A stretch of DNA of 64,000 nucleotides, from assembly GCA_009617715.1 (NCBI GenBank), contig VTFK01000595.1, positions 62,001 through 126,000 of the forward strand, in the 5' to 3' direction. The notes beneath the pieces are model-generated. The model did no database searches. It was not told the origin of the DNA and was given only the letters and a program-made list of their open reading frames with translations. This DNA comes from Plectrocnemia conspersa. Its lineage: Eukaryota; Arthropoda; Insecta; Trichoptera; Polycentropodidae. A program made the position numbers and the translations under genes. Positions 23,139 through 32,540 of this stretch are shown piece after piece. Numbering within the stretch: position 1 is the stretch's first letter; each line of letters opens with the position of its first letter.

Positions 23139-24065
23139 ATGGAGAACGACATTGCTCTGTATTCATTCAACTTGCCAATACTCCGCCTTGTGATTTTGCT
23201 TAGACTATTCACAAGTCTAAGTCACGTCGAAAAAAAGAAGATGACCATGAGAAGAGCGGTTGATATTATTTTGAGATATGACGAACCGTTCGAAAGTGAC
23301 ATATACGACAAACTCAAGACTTTTTTCACTACCAACATCCTCGATAAGTGTCAGCAGTTCTCAAACCCCAGCAAGTGGGAGGCTCGCGAGGTTATTTTGA
23401 AGCTATTGGTGGCGTTTCTCAAGAACCAATATTTTGACCCGTCTTTATGGTCGAGATTTATCAACAGAAGTTTTGTGACCAAGTTCTCGCAACTGTATTA
23501 TTGCTACAATATAAAAGTGCATGAAGAAATAGGCGAAGTGCTCTACTATGTATATAAGAAGTGTCCGGATGTCAGAGAAGAAGTCATGAAACAATTGGGA
23601 CACTTGCTCCTGACGGCATTACACAATACCAACGAATTCCCTTACATTCGAGATGTTCTCGAGCTGATCGAAGCGCTGGTGGACAGTTTCAAACCGCCTC
23701 TAGGTTATAAGGAACAGGATCTTTATTGCAAAGTTATAATGCCGCTTTTTCATACTAAATATTTGAAAACATATGTAAGCGTACTCGACAAATTAGTTAT
23801 TACGTATACGACCGCGTATCCTGGGTTAGTGAACCACACCGTCATAGGTATCACAAAGCGGTGGCTAACGTATGATTCAGTTCAACATTTTGTGTTTCTA
23901 GAGGCGGTTGAGAAATTGGTGTTTGGGTTGGATTTTTCCACGTGCTTTCTTTGGGTGAAAAATATTTTGAAGCTTCGTTTGTCTATCGATTACAATATTG
24001 GAAATATCGAAGTAAAGAATAAGGTTCTCGAAATAATGCCTTTAATAGAAAATCATAACAATTAA
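23139..24065 (+). CDS. PP2A B56-like regulatory subunit paralog 3 (short, intronless)
   Basis: The 308-residue product matches the 297-residue protein at 15149-16042 along almost its whole length. Examples: SQLYYCY in both; LLLTALHNTNEFPYIRDVLE (156-175) against ILTALYDTKNFNYISELLE; KVIMPLFHTKYLKTY (188-202); RWLTYDSVQHFVFLEAVEKL (231-250). These are the B56 anchors (VLLPLHKVKSL; WPKTHSPKEVMFLNELEEI). The start context is GCACCATGG, an excellent eukaryotic initiation site. The first 30 residues are hydrophobic (LPILRLVILLRLF) and differ from the paralogs; they might be a short membrane or targeting helix. B56-gamma H187 and R188 are replaced by Y136 and Y137; Y190 (Y139) and R197 (R146) are kept. 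The C-terminal repeats of normal B56 are missing. Single exon, no frame damage. Likely product of a local duplication with 15149-16042. Confidence 0.85.
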   Translation: MENDIALYSFNLPILRLVILLRLFTSLSHVEKKKMTMRRAVDIILRYDEPFESDIYDKLKTFFTTNILDKCQQFSNPSKWEAREVILKLLVAFLKNQYFDPSLWSRFINRSFVTKFSQLYYCYNIKVHEEIGEVLYYVYKKCPDVREEVMKQLGHLLLTALHNTNEFPYIRDVLELIEALVDSFKPPLGYKEQDLYCKVIMPLFHTKYLKTYVSVLDKLVITYTTAYPGLVNHTVIGITKRWLTYDSVQHFVFLEAVEKLVFGLDFSTCFLWVKNILKLRLSIDYNIGNIEVKNKVLEIMPLIENHNN

Positions 24066-24113
24066 GTGACGAATTTCATGTATCAAATTTGTAGATGTAG
24101 CAATATTATTTTA

Positions 24114-24119
24114 AATAAA
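24114..24119 (+). terminator. Poly(A) signal for the 23139 gene
   Basis: AATAAA about 50 bp after the TAA stop at 24063-24065. Confidence 0.6.
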
Positions 24120-24349
24120 TAAGTTTCTGTTCTTATACTGTGTTTATACTTATAACTGCTCTTATAAAAGGCCGACATAACTCTAATATTTTTTTTTATG
24201 CTAACAGAATAATAATAATATATTTATTTAAAATAGGATTTAGCGGCGAGAAATATTTGTTCGAATACTATCTGCATACCGAGTTATATAAACATAATTA
24301 CAGATTCTATTTAAAGAAGTCAACTAAAACCGTCAAATTGAAAAAGATA

Positions 24350-24491
24350 AATATATCTGTTACGATTACACAATGTAAAATTAGTCTGCCTGTTCATTAT
24401 TATTAATTATATTATACATAAATATATCTGTTACGATTACACAATGTAAAATTAGTCTGCCTGTTCATTATTATTAATTATATTATACATA
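24350..24491. repeat. Exact 71-bp tandem duplication
   Basis: Positions 24350-24420 and 24421-24491 are identical as far as can be read, each beginning AATATATCTGTTACGATTAC. The exact identity indicates a very recent duplication or an assembly artefact. Confidence 0.9.
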
Positions 24492-25565
24492 GTGCTTATA
24501 TAATATATAATTTCATATTATTAAAAAAAGTCCCTTAAGGGTGTATTTAAAATTCTCTATAATCAATGTGTTTAACCCTTTATACGCGGTAATCGAAAAT
24601 AAATATTGAATTGTTTTTAAAAATTCAATCCTTACCTTGTTACTGAATTTAAATGTTCTGATTTTTTAAATTTTTATTTATTTGAAATTATATTTTATGT
24701 TTATTCACTAAAAAAGCTTCAAATTTTCTTAATTGCTTAAGTAAAGTTAAGGACAACGCAGTGATTTGTTTAATTTTAATTATTGGAAGAAATAAGATCG
24801 AGATAATGATTCAAAACCGGAGATCCAAACGTGGTTAGAAAGGTTGAGAGAAAGATAAGGCGCGATACGTAAGCTCTTCCATCTCCGTTAAAAACATCTC
24901 AAACGTTAACTTACAAATACTAGTTCAGATACTTTGTTTTTGCAAACATTCATATATGTAGAATAAAACACTGTCATTGCCTGCCACATATTTTTTTTAT
25001 AAATTTAAATATACTTTGTAATAGTTTTTCCGTATTATAATTATACAAATCAATTGAAAAAATACTTTTTTGAATTCATTAATATATCTGAAACATAAAA
25101 GAAATTAGAACTACACCACAAAGACAGCGACGAAAACAATTGTATGGTAAGCACAAAGTTAAAACATAATCAACTAAAATATGCCTAATAGAGTAATTAA
25201 ATATATGGCTACTAAGAGATTATTTGTGTTGCTTTATTTGCTATCATTGTCAAGTCACTTCACTATTTAAAAAATACGTATAACTTTTGATATGCTAGCG
25301 CTAAAAATATATCATTAAATTTTAGTGCTAAAATAATATATAACGGGGATATGTAATAAAACGCTAGTGTTTATAATTTAAGGAAAAAATTAAAAACCTT
25401 TTACAATTTAAGCGAAAAAAGAAAAAAAACAATAGATTAAGTGCTAATTTGGGTTCATTTAGTTTTTAATTTGTGCTTTGAGATTTTGTGCATATATTTC
25501 AATTTAAGGTTGTTTTTATTGTAGTCTCCAATTCATGAAATTAATAGGTTCGATTGATCACACGA
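24492..25565. other. Gene-free AT-rich stretch
   Basis: Nothing coding. The block at about 24840-24900 (GGCGCGATACGTAAGCTCTTCCATCTCC) has a degenerate relative at 35855-35885, so a dispersed short repeat is present. Confidence 0.4.
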
Positions 25566-25569
25566 AATA

Positions 25570-25920
25570 TTTTTTGGTATAAAAATGACAATGTTATTCG
25601 ATTGTTGATATTAAAAAGCTATTATGAAGTTTTTTAAGAGAAGTCGAAAAAGGTGTATTATATATTATTTTTATGGTTTTATTTTGGATAATTTGTAATT
25701 TAAAAAAAAAATAGTATTACTGGGGTTCCACACTGGGATGGTATATAGTAGGATGTCTGATTAATTCTTTATATATATTTTTTGTAAGCGCGTTCTTTTG
25801 ATTAAATGTTGGCTTAAGGATCGCAATGGCAGCAAGTCTATTAGAGCGAAGGTTCAAAATATGTTTATTACATTTTAGCTTGAAATCCAGTTGTAAGCTC
25901 AGACACGTAAACATTGTTTT
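25570..25920 (-). pseudogene. Jockey-like LINE reverse transcriptase C-terminal fragment
   Basis: The minus-strand frame reads LDFKLKCNKHILNLRSNRL, then NQKNALTKNIYKELIRHPTI and, after a shift, FFKLQIIQNKTIKII. This is the thumb region of Jockey-type LINE RTs (usual pattern: IYKQLIRPILTYAxPVWxN..LQxxQNKxLR). The plus-strand image of the last part resembles 32160-32340, indicating the same family. Frameshifted and truncated. Confidence 0.6.
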
Positions 25921-26424
25921 CTATTCTACGTTGCTGCACTGTTCATTTTGAAAAGGCGGCAGCAAAGTTTGTCTACTTTTCGTGAATATCAATTAATAAT
26001 ATGGTTGATGAATTTAGGCGCTCATTCAATAAAGTTGTAATCCACAAATTTAGCACAAAAATTTGTAGCTTTTTAATTTTTATACTGTTTAGGATTTCTA
26101 TTTTTACCATCGGGTTTAAAAGTTGCAAATATTTTGAATTTTTTATAAATATTATTACCATTTATATTGAAATATTTTCGTACTTGAGAATTCATTAGTT
26201 TTGGGTTATTTATTTCAATTTTATTTTTAAAATTTTCTGATAATTGCATGACTGTCCAAAATGTTCTTTGAGCTTATATTGCTTTAAAGTAGGTACATTA
26301 AATGTGTTGTTTCTTAAGTTTAAGTTAGTCTTTCTTCGATACATTCATAATAAAAAGTTGTTTTCCGTATTTATGTTTACTATAAAAACGAATTAATTAA
26401 TTAATTAAAAATAAGAGTGTCATG

Positions 26425-26622
26425 AACTTGCCGCCATTGCGCTCCTTAGACCGATAGACCAAAAGAACTCGCTTACCTCTAAAAATAAAATATTGAAATA
26501 TAAACAATTAATAAGACGCATCTTATCATATGCCTGACCGGTATGGAGTAACACCATTAATACTATTTAAAAAAAATTCAAGTCATCCAAAATAAAGCTA
26601 TAAGAATAATGTGTTTTTTTTT
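26425..26622 (+). pseudogene. Jockey-like LINE fragment (same RT region, plus strand)
   Basis: The plus frame reads AAIALLRPIDQKNSLTSKNK, KYKQLIRRILSYA, a TGA stop, then PVWSNTINTI and, after a one-base shift, IQVIQNKAIRIM. It is the same thumb region as at 25570-25920 and 32100-32350. Confidence 0.65.
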
Positions 26623-27721
26623 TTAAATTATGAATACTATTTTTATACATAGTAACTGTTATGTATATACATAGCATTTGTTATTATATAATTAGCACGG
26701 TATAAATAGCAAAAAAAATTCTCGATATTAGTTAAAAATATTGGTGAAAATCTTGTGCATTTTTTTGTTTTATTTTTTTTAATAATTTTATCATTTTATT
26801 TATCAGTTGTGTTAATTTTATTACTCGTTATTTAAAATTCTAAATTTCCACAAATTACAAAAAAATTTTAAAATTAAAAAAAATATACGGGAATTGTTAC
26901 GTTTACAATTTATTTTTAAATGAGAAAAAAATAGGAATTTCAAAATATGAAGAAAAAAAATTTTGTCGACAAAAGGGTTAAAAAGTGTGCGATTTTAACA
27001 AATCTCTGTTTTTTAGAAATTAATGGTTCCAGACTTTGGACAAATGTTTTTTTTTTATTACTTCTCTTATTTTTCCTTTAAATTATAACCACTACCGTTT
27101 TATTGTATATACTTAATTTTTAATTATATTGTAGAATAATTTAAAAATAAATATTTAATACCTAAATAATTAAAAATTATTATGGTTTAAGATATGCAAT
27201 AGGTATAGTATTGATTGGTTCTCATCATGGTAGAATATACTCAACATCGATGTTATTATGGTAATTATTTTTAGTTGTACTATTTTTATCCCGTGTATTG
27301 ACGCATATTCCTGCATATGTACATTTGTAAATAAATGTACAATAAAGGCGCTTATTGCGTGGCATTCGAACGGCAAATGTGACGTATAACATCTGTCGAC
27401 GATTAGCTATGAGTAAAACCAGTTTTTCTACCTGGCTAAAAATACACCTGTACAGTTATAGGCGTTAACTAACCTCACCAGTCTGTTTGGTGGGGGTACG
27501 ATATCCAATCGGTGAACTGTTATCATTGCATACAATACAGAGTAATAATAATAATATTTAAAATCTTATAATATGAAGAATCTAACACTGTTTATTAGGG
27601 TGTCGGAATCTGAGATGATAAGAATTTCGGGTAAGAAGAATCGAAGTCGGAAACGGTAGAAGAGTATACCGACGCTGACTTTAGGCAAAATCAATGTTGC
27701 TTAACCGTTTCTGTAATGAAC
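26623..27721. other. Gene-free AT-rich stretch
   Basis: Low-complexity A/T runs and no ORF with recognisable content. Confidence 0.4.
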
Positions 27722-27950
27722 CAGTGGCGGTTCGTCCATATGGCTGACGGGCTGCAGCCCTCCTGGTATAAAATAAATGTTTCTGTTATAAACATTTGTA
27801 TGTATACACATATGTAACATAGTCACCCTTACATTGAAAATTATTTTTGTAAAATATTATATAGTACCTGTTTTAGTTTTGATTGGGATATTTTGTTTAA
27901 TGTTTTATTGCTGCAGCATCTTTACTACAAATTATTACGGGTCGCCACTG
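27722..27950. mobile_element. MITE of 229 bp with CAGTGGCG ends
   Basis: It starts CAGTGGCGGTTCG and ends CGGGTCGCCACTG, giving an 8-bp perfect terminal inverted repeat that continues imperfectly. Internal GGGCTGCAGCCC and CTGCAGC sub-terminal motifs lie near both ends. No ORF. The CAGTGGCG end is common in hAT-like MITEs. Confidence 0.6.
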
Positions 27951-29527
27951 CCCTTTACTCATTTATTTTCTCGGGGAAGAATTGAATCTATTTTTAAATA
28001 AAAAAATATACAATTTTTTTTATATATTATAAATTATTGTTTATCAAAATACATAAATATTGATGATTATTTTCGAACACATTATCTATAATATTAAAAA
28101 AATATTTAACAGTGTGACTTGTGTACAGAGTCGTGCAAAAAAAGTTGCACCCGTGGCAAAGCCTGAATTTGGCGCCCACCAAAACCGAAAAAAACATTAA
28201 AAAATTCAGTCTAAAATATTTTTAAAACAATACATTTTTAAATTAAAATTATATTTACCATATGTTATATATACAGACGTATTTTTTTAAATATATAAAT
28301 ATATTATTATTCTTAAAAATTGTTAAATTGTCTGCTGACGAATTTCTTTACATGCGTTAAAATAAACAAAACAAATATTTGTTAATTGAGATTCAAATCA
28401 TTCTTTTTATGTCTAAATGAAAGATTTATATGAGTGTACATATCAGAGATAAGGTGGTTATCTATCTGAACTTTAAATTAATATCATTCATGTGTTTTGT
28501 TAAATCCGTGAAAAATTACAACAAACGTGAGAAAACTTTTTCACAGCTTAATCAGCAAATTGAAGTATGATATGATAAGTCGTAAAGTCGTGGTAAACAC
28601 ATAACAAAAACTATATAGTGAAATATATGGTTATCAAAGATAATTTATGCTTATTGTGCGACCATTATCGATTTTTTTTAACTGTTTGCCATTCTAGCAA
28701 TAAACATATACCATTAATTTTCAGTGCAATTATTGTTTAATAAATGTAAAATTATTATCTTTGTATATTTAAAAAGCTGTTATAATATATTTTAGCTATA
28801 AACATAAATATAAATGGTGTTATTAGGACCCCATTGCAATTGACATTTTGTCGAAAATAATTTATATATAATTTACAAGCTCAATAGAAAAACAGTATGT
28901 TTCTTAAAAAATGGTTAATTTAAAATATCACCCGTTATTTCTATGGAATAATTTTGAGTGATCTCTGATTATGTGCACATGGTTGCATGTTCGCTCTCTC
29001 ACCAATTTCAATTTTTAGCAATATTATTTGAAAATTTTTGATGAAATATTTCGCTTTTACTTTACTACACATCGAAATTACTTTGAAACCAATCGCTATG
29101 TGGAATGTGCGGTGTTTCATTGTGTTCATTGTTTTTCAGTGGAACAAGTTTCTGAACGCATTACATTTTTTTACCTTTCGCACGTGTAACAGAGCGTTCC
29201 ACTAATACGGCGAAGGTACGATTTTATTGTTTTTGTCGTAAGTTTTTGCGTTCTTAGACGTGTTTGTACACTCTCCCATTGGAGAAACGTGCCTTTGTCG
29301 ACACCGCAGGTACGCTCGGTTGGCATTCGCTTTGCACATGCAGAACGCCATAACTCAACCGTTAATGTTTGAATAAGAAAATGTTAAAAATAAATGTATT
29401 ATGTACATTCGCATCAGACTAAAAATATGAATAGTATATACAATATAACACTACGAGTTCTAATATCAATTATGGCAATACATTGAAAGTGAATGACGAA
29501 TTTCATGACGTGATTCAGCGTCTAGCT
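27951..29527. other. Gene-free stretch
   Basis: AT-rich. About 28127-28186 (GTCGTGC.. TTGGCGCCC) resembles 33058-33115 (GTCGTGC.. GGGGCGCC), suggesting ends of one repeat family. The block 29165-29350 is GC-richer and noncoding, possibly regulatory. Nothing else is supported. Confidence 0.35.
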
Positions 29528-29844
29528 CAGTGGTAGCCAACTGAATTCACTTGGTGGGCCAAATAAAATAATGCATGTCTTTGAAGGGCCATACATAAAT
29601 ATTTTACAACTTAATATTAATATGAGTTTTTATATTTAAAATAAATAAACAGCTTACAATTAAGATATAATATTTTATTATTTTTTTAAAATCGTTTCAA
29701 CATTTATTTTTTATTACATGATAATTTTTTGGTGTAGATCGGTATGAATATGTTAAACATACAGAAATTTCAAAACTTCAAAAGGGCCAATCAAACCTTC
29801 AAGTGGGCCACTTGTGTCCTGCGGACACCGTTTGGCCATGGCTG
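29528..29844. mobile_element. hAT-type MITE of 317 bp
   Basis: The left end CAGTGGTAGCCAACTG and the inverted right end CAGCCATGGCCAAACG form imperfect terminal repeats. GGTGGGCCA and GTGGGCCAC sub-terminal motifs lie at both sides. Flanking octamers GTCTAGCT (29520-29527) and ATCTAGCC (29845-29852) match at 6 of 8 bases, as expected for an 8-bp hAT target duplication. No coding capacity. Confidence 0.7.
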
Positions 29845-30214
29845 ATCTAGCCGATCAAGTTCATTTTTAAAAAAGATGTTTGTGTAGCATAGATATTATT
29901 CATTGAGATAGAAAATTGTTTCAATGCGTAATTATTTTCCAAAATAAATAAATAATATAATTCTTATAATTTTTCTTAAGATTTATTCATTTTTTTGTAA
30001 AATCAATCATAAGAAAGTTTTATTTGTTGCATTTTGTTTGTGTCTACATACTATATAATATTTGTCTCAGAGACATCTATGATCAAAAATATTTATAATA
30101 CATAATAAAAAAAAGGTTTATAACACAGCTAAGTTTACATACTAAAATGTGACGTAATATAAGAGTTTATTATATGTATATCTCTTGATAATTTAATTTT
30201 TATTTAATTAAAGG

Positions 30215-30720
30215 TTCATAATAATTGATATCGAATTTGAAGGTTTAAAGATAGAGATACCTGTGATTTAAATATTTTAAAAATAAAATAAGGGTTTGGA
30301 TCCTTGCTAGAATGGGTCGGTACAACAGTGACCTCTTATTAGATTTTCTATAGTCTATTTATTTTCAAGAGTCAGTCGCAATAACATCGCTTAACACGTA
30401 ATAAAAAAGTGCTCTTAAATTTTTGCCCTGTGATTGGTTGTTCTCAATTGATCTTACGGCATACGAACAATCACAGGGCAGAAATTTAAAAGCATGTTAT
30501 GATTACGCGTTAAACGATTTTATTGACTTCACTGACTCTTGAAAATAAATAGACTATAGTTTGTTTTTGTTTTTAAAATGTTCATTTCAAAAATAATTTA
30601 GTGCTTTACAAGTTATAAATTACATGTTTCTGGCTTTAAGTCATTTTCTAGTGATTCTTAAGCTTTAAAGTACAATAGTTCAAATTTAACACCGGGTGGT
30701 GAAACATTACATAAGCAAAC
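30215..30720 (+). repeat. Dispersed repeat interrupted by a foldback element
   Basis: Segments at 30221-30333 (ATTGATATCGAAT.. GGGTCGGTACAACAGTGACCT) and 30650-30715 (TTCTTAAGCTTTAAAG.. ACACCGGGTGGTGAAACATT) match 32354-32464 and 32487-32540 in the same order. The second copy lacks the foldback at 30348-30559. Confidence 0.6.
30348..30559. mobile_element. Foldback (long inverted repeat) element, 212 bp
   Basis: The element is almost completely palindromic. Its ends are CTATAGTCTATTTATTTTCA and its complement. Inner arms such as AAATTTTTGCCCTGTGATTG and CAATCACAGGGCAGAAATTT continue to a short central loop. No ORF. The target looks like TA or TATA. It is absent from the related repeat copy at 32354-32540, so it is a later insertion. 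Confidence 0.75.
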
Positions 30721-31199
30721 ATAAATTATTTAACTTTTTCAATTGCAATTGCAGCCATAGCTCTGAATTGCAAGCATTAATACTAACCGTTTAGTTTTAT
30801 TGTATTCTATCAATCGCATACATTCCATACGTGCATCCGCAAGATACTCTTTAAATAACTCCACCTTTATTCTAAAAATATAAAAATGATAATATTTTCT
30901 TACTATATTACCCATAATGTTAATAGAAAGTTGACCTGCAGCTGACTGAATAGTATTGTACGCCATATGTGCAGAATATCCTATAGCCTATACCGATGAT
31001 TGGCTTTTGGAGATGGTTCTTTAACTTATAATAAACATTATTTGTGCGGTTGTGTGAAAAAAATGATGAGAACTTTCATCAATTACTCCTTCACACTGAA
31101 GTACGCTTGCTGTTGAAAGGCTTATGATTGACAAGAATTTTTGCACTTTTTGAGACTATATGCTAAAGATCCAATTTTAAAAGGAAATTAAATCATGTG

Positions 31200-32061
31200 G
31201 AAACCAGATATTGCCTATTTTACAGATTTGTTTACTAAATTTAATGAGGTTAACTTGTAGTTACAAGGTGATAAAACAAATTCCATCATTTTAGCGTTTT
31301 TTGCAGTAAAACATTGGACGGCGGGAATTTTCCCAATTCTCCAATTTGTCTCAAACAAACTCCCAAGAAAACAACGTTTCAACCCAAATTCAACATTTAA
31401 ACGCCCTTTATTTAGATTTTCATATACCACAGTGGATAATCAATCCATATGGTGGCATTGAAGAAACGGATATCATATTACAAGAGGAACTGATCGAAAT
31501 AAACACTAATTAAGATATTAAGGTAGAGTTTAGAAATGGATATCATCAATTCTGGCTTTAAAAAGACATACCTGTTACTTTTAGAGTTTTTTTTATTTGT
31601 TTTTTATCCTCATGCCTAGTGAAAGGAGTTTTAGCGCGGTTGCTAATCTCATAACAAAAAAAGAAACAGACTGGACATCATTAACCGAGGATATTTGATA
31701 TTAAACCTAACTAAAATGATGATAAATATTGAAAATTTATTAATAAAGTATCAGGTTCATCCCTCCCACCAAATGCATTTATTTTTTATGTAACGGATAT
31801 TAAATTTTTATTTGGCTCATTTTAATTTGAATTTAATTAGTAAATGTATAAAGCTTAACACTACACACTACACTTCACTACGGTTATAAATTTAAATCTT
31901 TCAAAAAGGGTGAAGAAAGAATTTTTTTTTTAATACCAGTTGTCAAAAATAACTTTAAAGTTGATAAATTTGCAAAAAATCAATATCAGGTAAGCAGTGG
32001 ATCTACCCAAAACAGAAAAACATGGCAAGTGGTCTACGAGATCAAAAGTTTGGAGCCCTCT
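31200..32061 (+). pseudogene. hAT transposase pseudogene (SCAND3/ZBED-like C-terminal part)
   Basis: Shifting plus-strand frames give KFNEVNLXLQG (X is a stop), WTAGIFPILQFVSNKLP, then EETDIILQEELIEI, DIKVEFRNGYHQFW, KDIPVTF, and finally ITKKRNRLDII and LNLTKMMINIENLL. These are successive landmarks of the hAT transposases found in SCAND3/ZBED-like genes, ending in their usual TKKRNRLD..LNLTKMxPxxxxL region. The right end AGTTTGGAGCCCTCTG (about 32048-32061) is a typical hAT terminus (inverted: CAGAGGGCTCCAAACT). The left end is not found. Several stops and shifts: inactive. Confidence 0.7.
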
Positions 32062-32099
32062 GCTCTAAAGCAATATGTGCTTTGGCATTTTGTGCTTGT

Positions 32100-32350
32100 A
32101 TTAAAATTTAATGTTTTTTTTATCGTAATTACATATACACGAGAATAGTGGGTGACTTTGGTTTTGGAAGATATTCTTATAATATTTTCTGGTATGAAAA
32201 TAACAGTATTCTTTAATTGTTGGTATTTTAAGGATAATATGCATTTTTTTAATAATAGTATATATTATTTTTATAACTTTGTTTTGAATGACTTGTAATT
32301 TAGAAAAAATAGTATTAGCCTCATATGTTAAAATAGTAATTGAAATATTA
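32100..32350 (-). pseudogene. Jockey-like LINE RT fragment
   Basis: The minus frame gives SKLQVIQNKVIKIIYTIIKK then ILKIPTIKEYCYFHTRKYY, the LQxxQNKxLR..PxxTxxxxLxIPTIxE region of Jockey-type LINE ORF2. Same family as 25570-25920. Confidence 0.65.
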
Positions 32351-32353
32351 AAC

Positions 32354-32540
32354 AATAATTGATATCGAACTCATAAGCTTAGAGTCATCTGTGATCTACA
32401 TATAATTTTTATTAAAACGAGAGGTTTAGATCACTGCTAAAGTGAGTCGGTACAACAGTGACCTATTAATATAGCAAATGATACTTAAGCTTAAAAGTAG
32501 TTAAAATTTTCAACACTGGATGGTGACACATTACATAGTA
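32354..32540 (+). repeat. Second copy of the 30215-30720 repeat, without the foldback
   Basis: Matches that repeat through GAGTCGGTACAACAGTGACCT and the ACACTGGATGGTGACACATT block. It lacks the 212-bp foldback and about 80 further bases next to it. Confidence 0.6.
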
